From assembly GCA_964346395.1 (NCBI GenBank), contig CAYFUT010000007.1, positions 9,546 to 73,545 of the forward strand: a stretch of 64,000 nucleotides of DNA, in the 5' to 3' direction. Below the pieces are notes generated by a model, which saw only the letters and a list, made by a program, of their open reading frames with translations, did not search any database and was not told where the DNA came from. Origin of the DNA: CAYFUT01 sp964346395 (lineage in GTDB: Bacteria > Bacillota > Halanaerobiia > Halobacteroidales > Halobacteroidaceae). This document shows positions 35,110 through 42,007 of the stretch, one piece after another. Within the stretch, counting starts at the first letter, position 1, and the number at the start of each line of letters is the position of its first letter. Made by a program: the position numbers and the translations under genes.

Positions 35110-36279
35110 TTATTCAAATTCTGATTGCATAAGCTCCGCTATTACATTTCCTAACAGCCGAATCGATCGTTTAGCTTCCTGTAAGCTATTTTTAGCCCCT
35201 CCTACTTCCAATAACAAAGCCCGCTGATGAACATGTAAATTATACCGCCGATTATTAATCATTTCTACCCTTCTCAGCAGTCCCGGATACATCTGTTCCA
35301 TTTTTTTGGCCAACCGCTTAGCAAAAGTTAAATTTTTTCTCCAGTGGGGATTAGATAAATAATCATTGCCCGTAACTACAATCATAATCCGGGCTACCCG
35401 CTGACCATTAATAGTAGTTGTAATCAAATCTTCTTCTGCTTCGCCAATTGCATCCCGATGAATATCAAACATCATTTTTAAATTAGGATTATCCTGTACT
35501 ACCCGCTGAGAAGTTTGTAAAGATTCTAAATACGACTGAGAATAAGTTTCATCATGTACCCGCGGCGAATGAGCAGTTTCAATTCCATATTCTTTTTGTA
35601 AGTAATTAGCCAAATAGTCTCCTACTTTTACTACATCCCCTTTCTCCCCGGCCTCGGCATGACTTTGATAACCTTTATTCCCATAATTCTCCGAAGTATG
35701 AGAATGATAAATACCTACTAGCGCCCCTTCTGAATCTAATCTATCAGATAAACTTTCTTTCTGCGGCGGTTTTAACTGCTCACGTGGATCAGGTTTGACA
35801 GTTGATTGGTGGTCAGAACCTGTTTCTGTCTGCCAAAAATCAAGTTTAACTCTTCTTTTATCCTCATTTTCGTGAGTTCCTTCGGCTCTTATTTTCTTCT
35901 TTGTCTGCTGGTCTAATTGACCGCGAAATCTACTCGTTACTTCTTTAATTTCCCGTTTAGAATCAAGCCGAAAGAAAGAAGGCGGCAGGTCAGTCATGAA
36001 TTCACAGGTGAAGTTAACTGCCGGAGAAAAATTATTGTTCTGCCTTGTTAATTCATCTGGTTTAACTCTAACCACCGGCAGTCCCTGCTGTAATATTAGC
36101 TGAGAATGTATCTTATCCAAATAAATAAAATTAATTAAATAATCGAAAATTTTGTTTTTGCTAAACACATTTCCCGTTAATTTATAGTTTTCATCACCAA
36201 ATAATACAGGAGAAACCATAGATAAATAAATCATGATTAACAATAATAAAAAAATTATTTCTTTTCTATCCACCTTCAT
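35110..36279 (-). CDS. spoIIP: Stage II sporulation protein P (SpoIIP)
   Basis: 389 aa from the ATG at 36279 (GGGAAG close upstream; a GTG just before it is also possible). An N-terminal membrane segment (IIFLLLLIMIYLSMVSPVLF, residues 8-27) is followed by a variable region, then the amidase/endopeptidase domain with VGIYHSHTSENYGNKGYQS, MMFDIHRDAIG and ALLLEVGGAKNSLQEAKRS. With SpoIID and SpoIIM it degrades peptidoglycan for forespore engulfment. It is separated from gpr by a terminator, so it has its own promoter, most likely sigma-E type. Confidence 0.92.
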   Translation of the reverse strand: MKVDRKEIIFLLLLIMIYLSMVSPVLFGDENYKLTGNVFSKNKIFDYLINFIYLDKIHSQLILQQGLPVVRVKPDELTRQNNNFSPAVNFTCEFMTDLPPSFFRLDSKREIKEVTSRFRGQLDQQTKKKIRAEGTHENEDKRRVKLDFWQTETGSDHQSTVKPDPREQLKPPQKESLSDRLDSEGALVGIYHSHTSENYGNKGYQSHAEAGEKGDVVKVGDYLANYLQKEYGIETAHSPRVHDETYSQSYLESLQTSQRVVQDNPNLKMMFDIHRDAIGEAEEDLITTTINGQRVARIMIVVTGNDYLSNPHWRKNLTFAKRLAKKMEQMYPGLLRRVEMINNRRYNLHVHQRALLLEVGGAKNSLQEAKRSIRLLGNVIAELMQSEFE

Positions 36280-36354
36280 CACTTCCCAATAAGTTGCTGC
36301 TGAAATATCTTCCCTGTCTAAAATTTATGTAATTCCAGCCCAATATATACCTAA

Positions 36355-36386
36355 AAGAAAAACTCTAATCGGGGGAAGATTAGAGC
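36355..36386 (-). terminator. Terminator after gpr
   Basis: Minus strand: GCTCTAATC-TTCCCCC-GATTAGAGT followed by TTTTCTTTT, directly at the gpr stop. It isolates gpr from spoIIP. Confidence 0.88.
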
Positions 36387-37361
36387 TTACTGTAAATATA
36401 ATGATACTTCTTCAGGATTAATATCAGGATGCAAAGCTACATTAATCCCGCCCCCAATTATCCTACCAGTATCTCTAATTATCCGGTCAATTCCTTTGGG
36501 AGCGACTATTAAATCTCCCATATACGGCTTGAGAACTTCTTTTATTATCTGCTGTTGAGGTTTTTGCCGGTTGAAGTTAATTCCCGCTCTAGTTTCCAAC
36601 TGATTCATAGTATCTTTTACAATATTAACGGAATTAATTACCGTCGGCATGCCCACAGCAACCACGGGAACCCCCATATCCTCTTCGGTGATTCCAATCC
36701 GATGTTTTCCAATTCCCGAACCAGGATAAATTCCAGTATCACTAAGCTGAATAGTAGAAGCCAAACGATTACTATCCCGGGCAGCAAGGGCATCTACAGC
36801 AATAATCAAATCGGGATTTACCCGCTCTACTACCCCTTTTATTATTTCGGCAGTTTCAATCCCTGTTAATCCTAACACCCCCGGCGCCAAAGCACAAACT
36901 GGTCGAATCCCCTGTTGCCGGTCAGCAGACGGATCATCATCATACAAATGCCGAGTAACCAATAAATGATGAACCACACCGGGGCCTAAAGCATCGGGAG
37001 TAGCATTCCAATTGCCTAATCCAATTGCTAATATAGTCGGTTCAGCAGTGTTATCTGCTAACGCAGCATAGTCTATTAAATTATTTAATTCCTGAGCTAA
37101 CAGACCACTTAACTGCTCATGTATCTGCCGATTAGTAGTTCTTAGTTGCTCAGACGTAATGGTTATATATCTGCCAACTGGCTTCCCTATTCGCTGGGCA
37201 GCAGCTTCATTTGAGACTTCAATCCGGGATACTTGAGCATAATCGGTCTCATCTTCTTCTACAGCTACTCCTGATATTTCTCCACCAGTTCTTTCTACTG
37301 CTAAATCACGAGCTTCAACTGCCAGATCAGTTAAATTAGCTAAATCATTAAAATTATCCAT
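36387..37361 (-). CDS. gpr: Germination protease GPR
   Basis: 324 aa. An aspartate-type endopeptidase that degrades alpha/beta SASPs when spores germinate; it is made as a zymogen in the forespore. The N-terminal TDLAVEARDLAVERTGGEI is the propeptide and processing region. The core has GLGNWNATPDALGPGVVHHL, DLIIAVDALAARDSNRLAST and TGIYPGSGIGKHRIGI. Its substrates, two SASP genes, are 3 kb away. ATG at 37361 with AGGAGTG upstream. It follows a membrane-protein gene by 10 bp. Confidence 0.95.
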   Translation of the reverse strand: MDNFNDLANLTDLAVEARDLAVERTGGEISGVAVEEDETDYAQVSRIEVSNEAAAQRIGKPVGRYITITSEQLRTTNRQIHEQLSGLLAQELNNLIDYAALADNTAEPTILAIGLGNWNATPDALGPGVVHHLLVTRHLYDDDPSADRQQGIRPVCALAPGVLGLTGIETAEIIKGVVERVNPDLIIAVDALAARDSNRLASTIQLSDTGIYPGSGIGKHRIGITEEDMGVPVVAVGMPTVINSVNIVKDTMNQLETRAGINFNRQKPQQQIIKEVLKPYMGDLIVAPKGIDRIIRDTGRIIGGGINVALHPDINPEEVSLYLQ

Positions 37362-37371
37362 TATATCACTC

Positions 37372-37707
37372 CTATCTTAACTCCGTCGGGACAAACATAT
37401 CAACTAACCCAATGGCTATCGCTGCTAATCCAGCTCCAATCAGTGAAACTTCCATCCCCCCTACTAAATACTGGGTAGTATAAATAACAACTGCTGAAGT
37501 GAGAAATCCAATTAATCCGCGCCCCTGTGGGGAGACATCTTCTCCAGCTAGTTCTTCAACTAAATAACCTAAAATAGCAATTACAATAGCAGCAATTAAA
37601 GCATTAGTGAATCCGGCTACTTCAATCCCCGGGAGCAAAGCACCTACTCCCAGCAAAACAAAGGCGGAAACCACAAATCTTACTATTGCCCCTAACCAAC
37701 CTTCCAT
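37372..37707 (-). CDS. Small membrane protein of the phage-holin-IV / YvlD-like family
   Basis: 111 aa with four hydrophobic segments: VRFVVSAFVLLGVGALLPGI, FTNALIAAIVIAILGYLV, GLIGFLTSAVVIYTTQYLV and GAGLAAIAIGLVDMFV. The polar loop between segments two and three is EELAGEDVSPQGRG. This matches the four-TM holin superfamily IV pattern, which in bacteria is usually not a lysis gene. Function unknown. It is 10 bp upstream of gpr on the same strand, so a role in sporulation is possible. ATG at 37707 with AAGGAGGG upstream. Confidence 0.7.
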   Translation of the reverse strand: MEGWLGAIVRFVVSAFVLLGVGALLPGIEVAGFTNALIAAIVIAILGYLVEELAGEDVSPQGRGLIGFLTSAVVIYTTQYLVGGMEVSLIGAGLAAIAIGLVDMFVPTELR

Positions 37708-37802
37708 CTAATCCCTCCTTAAAATTAAAGTGATTAGCCAATACTTATATTATCCTAATTCTCTTTTCTTATTCATTTTGAGGGAACTCTTAACTTTTTT
37801 GC

Positions 37803-37831
37803 TTGCGATAAAAAGTTGAATATGATAAAAT
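37803..37831 (+). promoter_or_regulatory. Sigma-A promoter for rpsT
   Basis: TTGCGA (37803-37808), 17 nt, TAAAAT (37826-37831). It leaves a leader of about 80 nt before rpsT. Confidence 0.6.
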
Positions 37832-37921
37832 TTACTGCGTGGCTGGTAGATATTATCACTACTACTGAATATAATTAAAGTCAATAGATTATTTTTCTTT
37901 ATTTCTCAAGGAGGTGAAAAT

Positions 37922-38188
37922 ATGCCAACTACTGATTCAGCAGCCAAGCGAGCTCGGGTTAATAAGAAAAAGCGAGCAATTAATAAAAAGAGAAAACAAA
38001 AAATGAAAACTGCCATTAGTGAATTTGAAGAAGCAGTAGCTAATAATGATGTTGACTTAGCAGAAGAAAAATTACGAGAAGCTAAGCAAAACATCGATAA
38101 AGTAACAAGCAAGGGAACTCTGCACAAAAACACTGCCGCCCGAAAAAAGTCTAAATTAGACCGCAAATTTAATCAATTAACTAAATAA
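37922..38188 (+). CDS. rpsT: 30S ribosomal protein S20
   Basis: 88 aa, full length and very basic. AAKRARVNKKKRAINKKRKQ, then the helical KMKTAISEFEEAVANNDVDL and the C-terminal KGTLHKNTAARKKSKLDRKF, are diagnostic for S20, which binds the 5' domain of 16S rRNA early in assembly. ATG at 37922 with AAGGAGGTG upstream. It is divergent from gpr, as in other Firmicutes. An antisense frame over it is only a shadow. Confidence 0.97.
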   Translation: MPTTDSAAKRARVNKKKRAINKKRKQKMKTAISEFEEAVANNDVDLAEEKLREAKQNIDKVTSKGTLHKNTAARKKSKLDRKFNQLTK

Positions 38189-38199
38189 TTATCAAATTA

Positions 38200-38229
38200 T
38201 TAAACCGCAGGGTAACCCCTGCGGTTTAA
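38200..38229. terminator. Bidirectional terminator between rpsT and the DUF2250 gene
   Basis: TTAAACCGCAGGG-TAA-CCCCTGCGGTTTAA, with AT-rich flanks on both sides. It lies 11 nt after the rpsT stop and directly at the stop of the convergent gene. Confidence 0.85.
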
Positions 38230-38892
38230 TTAGTCAAATTTGGCTAACATTTCATCTAGTTGGTTTGAATTTCGTTTTAGGTTTCTTAAGTATAATTTGC
38301 CTTTCCGCGATAAATTATAATAAGTATGATTCATATGCTTGCCCCAATCTTCTTCTCGGTGATAACGCTTTAACATAGTTCCCTGCACTCGCTCCAATAA
38401 GCCCTTTGTTACTAATTTCTGCAGTCTTTCCCGCGCTTCTGCCGTCTCTAAATCTAAATTAATCCCTAACCGCCAGGCATATTCAGGGCCAACATACTCA
38501 ATAAATTTTAAAATCTCTAAATCAGTTTCATCTTCAGTCTCTTCCTCCAAATACCCCTCATCAATCAATAACTGATACAGCTGTTCTGCCTTTTGCTGGC
38601 AGTCTTCCTTATATATCTGATATAATTCTTCTACCTCTTCATCCGGCTTCTGCTCCGCCATTAATTCTTCAGCTTCTTCTAAATCATTAAGTTTTTCCTT
38701 CAACTCCAGAGCTAATTCAGAAATCGGTTTTAACTTATCTAGTTTCTTAGCCAGAGCCGGCATTTTATCAAAATCAGTACTTACCTCGGGTTTGGCCAAT
38801 TCAACTTCAATCCTTTTCCGTTCAGCAATTATATTCTCTATCCGCTGCCAAATTTCTTCCTCAGTTAAATATCGGCCCGAAAACAGTTCCAT
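38230..38892 (-). CDS. Release-factor N-domain-like protein fused to DUF2250-like winged helix
   Basis: 220 aa. Residues about 5-110 are long helices that align by pattern with the N-terminal (PCRF) domain of peptide release factors RF1/RF2: ERKRIEVELAKPEVSTDFDK, LAKKLDKLKPISELALELKE, LNDLEEAEELMAEQ. There is no GGQ catalytic domain. Residues about 126-210 look like the DUF2250 winged helix: LEILKFIEYVGPEYAWRLGI, LQKLVTKGLLERVQGTML and HTYYNLSRKGKLYLRNL. It could bind ribosomes or DNA. Function unknown. ATG at 38892. It is the last gene before the rpsT terminator, downstream of holA and repeat C. Confidence 0.65.
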   Translation of the reverse strand: MELFSGRYLTEEEIWQRIENIIAERKRIEVELAKPEVSTDFDKMPALAKKLDKLKPISELALELKEKLNDLEEAEELMAEQKPDEEVEELYQIYKEDCQQKAEQLYQLLIDEGYLEEETEDETDLEILKFIEYVGPEYAWRLGINLDLETAEARERLQKLVTKGLLERVQGTMLKRYHREEDWGKHMNHTYYNLSRKGKLYLRNLKRNSNQLDEMLAKFD

Positions 38893-38946
38893 ATTTTCAC
38901 CTCAAGCTATCTATATCTCTATAAGTCTCCAATCTTAAAACTTTAA

Positions 38947-38979
38947 TTTACAGCTTTCTTTCTAACCTTGGATCTCTAT
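38947..38979. repeat. 33-bp direct repeat, left copy
   Basis: Identical at all 33 positions to 39191-39223. It begins TTTACAGCTTTC and ends GGATCTCTAT. It flanks the nested palindrome at 39023-39187. Confidence 0.95.
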
Positions 38980-39022
38980 GTAGATATCCAACTTTAAAAT
39001 ATAATTTATTCCCTGAAATAAA

Positions 39023-39187
39023 ACCGGGTGGGAGGGGATTTTCACCTGACTTCAAAAGTTTTTTATTTGCGGTTATGGAATGTCAGATAAGCTGAAATTG
39101 GACAAAAAAGAACTTTTTTATTTCAGCTTATCTGACATGGAATAAATAAAAAAGTTTTCTTGAAGGTAAAATACCCTCCCACCCGGT
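39023..39187. repeat. 165-nt nested palindrome (repeat family C)
   Basis: Three stems are nested. Outer arms are 39023-39068 and 39144-39187, with the ACCGGGTGGGAGGG end matching exactly and about 85% identity overall. Middle arms are 39081-39098 and 39120-39137, a perfect 18 bp (TGTCAGATAAGCTGAAAT). The inner stem is AAAAAAG-AA-CTTTTTT. It lies between holA and the DUF2250 gene and fills most of that 327-bp spacer. Besides structure it contains no gene. It could end or process the holA transcript. Confidence 0.9.
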
Positions 39188-39190
39188 CTG

Positions 39191-39223
39191 TTTACAGCTT
39201 TCTTTCTAACCTTGGATCTCTAT
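39191..39223. repeat. 33-bp direct repeat, right copy
   Basis: Second copy of 38947-38979. Its last bases include the stop codon of holA (39220-39222). Confidence 0.95.
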
Positions 39224-40227
39224 ACTGTTTCTTTAAGATCAATCACGAGTAGTTCCAGTTCAAATTCCTGATCAGCCCCAGTAACTAATTTATAATCGGC
39301 TTCCGCTAATCTTTCCATAGCTTTTTCCAAAGCCTCTACTGTAAAATTTTTGCTCTGTTTTAAGCATTTTTTTATGGGATACGGATGTTGATTCAATTTA
39401 TTAGCAATTTTTTTTGCCGACCATCCTTTTCTGGCCAATAATTTAGTCTGCATCATTAGACGTACCTGGCGGGCAATCATTCCTAAAATCTGCTTTGGAT
39501 CCGAACCTTCTTGTAAAATATCAGTTAGTAACTCTAACGCACGCGAAATATTTTTTCGACCAATAGCATCTACAAAATCAAAAATCACATTATCAGCTAC
39601 CAGCCAATCCTGGCTAATAATTTTCTCTACATCTTCGCGGGTAATCGTATCTTTTTCTCCTGCAAAAATAATTGCTTTTTCTAATTCATTCCCTAATCGC
39701 TGGAGGTCATTACTAAAGGCCTCTTCTAACAGTTTAACTGCTCCCGAAGTTATATTCTTTCCTTCCTGCCTGGCTCTATTGGTTACCCAATCATCTAACT
39801 GTTGATATTGAGGCGAATTAAACTCTAAAAGCTTTCCGTATTTTTTCATTCGTTGATATAATTTCATTCTCTTATCCGGCTGTTTATGACTTACAAACAA
39901 AGCTACTGTAGTATCAGGAAAATCAGCAAGAGTAGAAGCTAACTGATCAATATTGTCTACCTTACTATTAAATAAATCATAACTATGAATAATAACCACT
40001 CGTCTATCCGCCATAAAGGGAAGCGTCTCCACCGCATTAATTATATCTCCCACTAAATTGTTAGTATCCTTAATTATACTAAAATTAAAGTTGTTTAATT
40101 GGTCTTCGATGAATGTAGATTTAAATTTATTTACAAATTCCTCTAATAAATAATCATCTTCTCCATAAGCTAAATAAATGGAGTTAAGATCCGTCAAATT
40201 TTTCTTAAATACTTCTTCGTGCTGCAT
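39220..40227 (-). CDS. holA: DNA polymerase III subunit delta
   Basis: 335 aa from the ATG at 40227 (GAGGTG 9 nt upstream). The clamp-loader subunit that opens the beta clamp. LNSIYLAYGEDDYLLEEFVN is the family start. FMADRRVVIIHSYDLFN, ALFVSHKQPDKRMKLYQRMK and the C-terminal LGMIARQVRLMMQTKLLARKG are typical of HolA. comEC-holA-rpsT is a conserved order; here a spore-gene block stands between comEC and holA. Fragments of repeat family C lie on both sides of this gene. Confidence 0.93.
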   Translation of the reverse strand: MQHEEVFKKNLTDLNSIYLAYGEDDYLLEEFVNKFKSTFIEDQLNNFNFSIIKDTNNLVGDIINAVETLPFMADRRVVIIHSYDLFNSKVDNIDQLASTLADFPDTTVALFVSHKQPDKRMKLYQRMKKYGKLLEFNSPQYQQLDDWVTNRARQEGKNITSGAVKLLEEAFSNDLQRLGNELEKAIIFAGEKDTITREDVEKIISQDWLVADNVIFDFVDAIGRKNISRALELLTDILQEGSDPKQILGMIARQVRLMMQTKLLARKGWSAKKIANKLNQHPYPIKKCLKQSKNFTVEALEKAMERLAEADYKLVTGADQEFELELLVIDLKETV

Positions 40228-40280
40228 TCTTATAATCACCTCTACATATTAGTTTCAATTTATTCTCTTAAAATCTGATC

Positions 40281-40327
40281 AAAGAACTTTTTTATTTCAG
40301 CTTATCTGGTATGGAATAAACAAAAAA
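40281..40327. repeat. Fragment of repeat family C upstream of holA
   Basis: About 47 bp match 39108-39152 in the same orientation (AAAGAACTTTTTTATTTCAG, then CTTATCTG and ATGGAATAAA). Only the inner loop and one arm are kept, so the hairpin cannot form here. Confidence 0.75.
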
Positions 40328-40511
40328 TTGCGGTTTGAAATTGAAAATATTACATTCGATTTTATTATAACATAAACTTTAGAACTTGTGAAAGATAATT
40401 AGTTTAAGTTAAAACTTACTAAGTATAAAATTCAGCTTTTAACTGAACAATAAGTAATGCAATAAAGATAAACTAATCAATCACTCACCAAACCAGAAAG
40501 GGGTTTTTAAA

Positions 40512-40838
40512 ATGTCAGTTAGAAATAACAACAATCAACTATTGAATCCACAAGCAATGCAAGCAATGGATAAGTTTAAGCAGGAAGCTGCTCAGGAGCT
40601 GAATATTAGTGATGAGTACAAATCTGGATACTGGGGTAACTTAACTTCTCGCGAATGTGGATCTGTTGGTGGACAAATGGTAAAACAAATGATTAATGAA
40701 TATGAAAATAAGTTAGCCACTAATGCTGACTACACCACTCAAAATCAACAAGACCAAAGTCAGCAGGCCCAAATCCAGAACGAAACTGAAAATTACGATT
40801 TAGCTAGTAAAACTGGTTCTTTTCAGCCCCAAGGATAA
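40512..40838 (+). CDS. Alpha/beta-type small acid-soluble spore protein with C-terminal tail
   Basis: 108 aa. SASPs coat forespore DNA and protect it, and are degraded by GPR on germination. AMQAMDKFKQEAAQELNISD holds the GPR-type cleavage site (E-A-A). GNLTSRECGSVGGQMVKQMI is the conserved DNA-binding signature. A 28-residue Gln/Asn-rich tail (QDQSQQAQIQNETENYDLAS ...) is absent from the second copy and from usual SASPs. AAAGGGG lies 8 nt before the ATG. Forespore (sigma-G) expression is expected from the family; I could not fix a sigma-G promoter. Confidence 0.93.
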   Translation: MSVRNNNNQLLNPQAMQAMDKFKQEAAQELNISDEYKSGYWGNLTSRECGSVGGQMVKQMINEYENKLATNADYTTQNQQDQSQQAQIQNETENYDLASKTGSFQPQG

Positions 40839-40875
40839 CTCACTCTATACTAACTAATTAAGGAGGTAATCAATC

Positions 40876-41118
40876 ATGTCTGTCCGTAATAACAGCAATC
40901 AACTATTGAATTCACAAGCAATGCAAGCAATGGATAAGTTTAAGCAAGAAGCTGCTCAGGAGCTGAATATTAGTGATGAGTACAAATCTGGATACTGGGG
41001 TAACTTAACTTCTCGCGAATGTGGATCTGTTGGTGGACAAATGGTAAAACAAATGATTAATGAATATGAAAATAAGTTAGCCACTAATGCTGACTACACC
41101 ACTCAAAATCAACAATAA
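40876..41118 (+). CDS. Alpha/beta-type small acid-soluble spore protein
   Basis: 80 aa, the usual SASP size. The protein matches the first 80 residues of the gene 37 bp upstream except for S for N at residue 6 and S for P at residue 12. DNA from about codon 13 on is nearly identical, while codons 2-6 use different synonymous bases. It has a strong AAGGAGG. Probably cotranscribed with the first copy and ended by the hairpin at 41127. Confidence 0.93.
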   Translation: MSVRNNSNQLLNSQAMQAMDKFKQEAAQELNISDEYKSGYWGNLTSRECGSVGGQMVKQMINEYENKLATNADYTTQNQQ

Positions 41119-41126
41119 AATTAAAT

Positions 41127-41166
41127 AATAAAATAAGCGGTGGTTCTAACCACCGCTTATTTTATT
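41127..41166 (+). terminator. Strong terminator after the SASP pair
   Basis: A perfect 17-bp stem, AATAAAATAAGCGGTGG with its inverse, loop TTCTAA, ending in TTATTTTATT. It begins 9 nt after the SASP stop. It is also AT-symmetric, so usable in both directions. Confidence 0.9.
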
Positions 41167-41189
41167 GAAATTACAAGGAGGTTACAATA

Positions 41190-41960
41190 GTGAAAAAACA
41201 ACATCAACTAATAATTTGTATTCTTTTATCAGCTGTTTCAATATTAACAATCAATTTTGGTGCTGCTAACTCAACAGTAGCAGCCCAGAAATCCAACCGC
41301 CAATTTAATTCTACCCAGCAGAAAAATTTCTGTATTGTTAAAAAAGGTGACCACTTATGGGGGATTTCCCGCCGGCATAATGTTAAATTCCGTCAGTTAG
41401 TAAAGAAAAACGATCACTTTGAAAATAAAGATAAAATTTATCCGGGCAATAGGGTCTATTTGCCGCCACAAGCAGAAACTGATACCCCTCCTGCCCGAGA
41501 GGAAAAAACACCGCCTCCCGAACCAGTAAACAAAGAAACCAACGGCAATCAAGAAACAGAAAAAATAAATAATATAGCAGCTAAGGAAAGAAAAGTAGTC
41601 GACTTAGTTAATCAAGAACGGCAAAAAATTGGACTTGAGCCCTATCAGCATAACCAAAAGTTATCGCAAGTAGCCCGCACTAAATCTGAAGATATGAGAG
41701 AGAATAATTATTTCAGCCATCAATCTCCCCAGTATGGGTCACCCTTTGCAATGATGAAGCAATTTGATATTGACTACCAGACAGCCGGGGAAAATATCGC
41801 TAAAGGACAGCGCACTCCTCAGGAAGTAGTCACTAGTTGGATGAACTCTTCCGGCCATCGGAGAAATATCCTCAGCCAAGAGTTTACTGAAATTGGGGTT
41901 GGATTGGCCAAAAACAAACAAGGAGAAACTTTCTGGACGCAGATGTTTATCCGTCCTTAG
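41190..41960 (+). CDS. Secreted LysM and CAP (SCP/YkwD-like) domain protein
   Basis: 256 aa. A signal peptide (residues 1-32, IICILLSAVSILTINFGAAN ... VAA) is followed by a LysM domain (IVKKGDHLWGISRRHNVKFR ... GNRVYLPP, about 48-93). A Pro/Glu-rich linker leads to a C-terminal CAP domain (VDLVNQERQKIGLEPYQHNQ; MRENNYFSHQSP; AGENIAKGQRTPQEVV; SGHRRNILSQEFTEIGVG). LysM binds peptidoglycan. The pairing is common in spore-coat or cortex proteins of Firmicutes. GTG start at 41190 with AAGGAGG upstream. Just 23 nt lie between it and the SASP terminator. Confidence 0.9.
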   Translation: MKKQHQLIICILLSAVSILTINFGAANSTVAAQKSNRQFNSTQQKNFCIVKKGDHLWGISRRHNVKFRQLVKKNDHFENKDKIYPGNRVYLPPQAETDTPPAREEKTPPPEPVNKETNGNQETEKINNIAAKERKVVDLVNQERQKIGLEPYQHNQKLSQVARTKSEDMRENNYFSHQSPQYGSPFAMMKQFDIDYQTAGENIAKGQRTPQEVVTSWMNSSGHRRNILSQEFTEIGVGLAKNKQGETFWTQMFIRP

Positions 41961-41989
41961 GTCATAGAGTCATTCTATGGCCTTTTTTT
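41960..41989 (+). terminator. Terminator after the LysM-CAP gene
   Basis: GGTCATAGA-GTCAT-TCTATGGCC followed by seven T, starting at the stop codon. It faces the end of convergent comEC. Confidence 0.9.
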
Positions 41990-42007
41990 ATTTGTTAATT
42001 TAACTAA

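Noticed and set aside
37906..38166. 86-codon minus-strand frame over rpsT
   Set aside because: Antisense shadow of the basic S20 gene; rpsT has the ribosome site and the family match.
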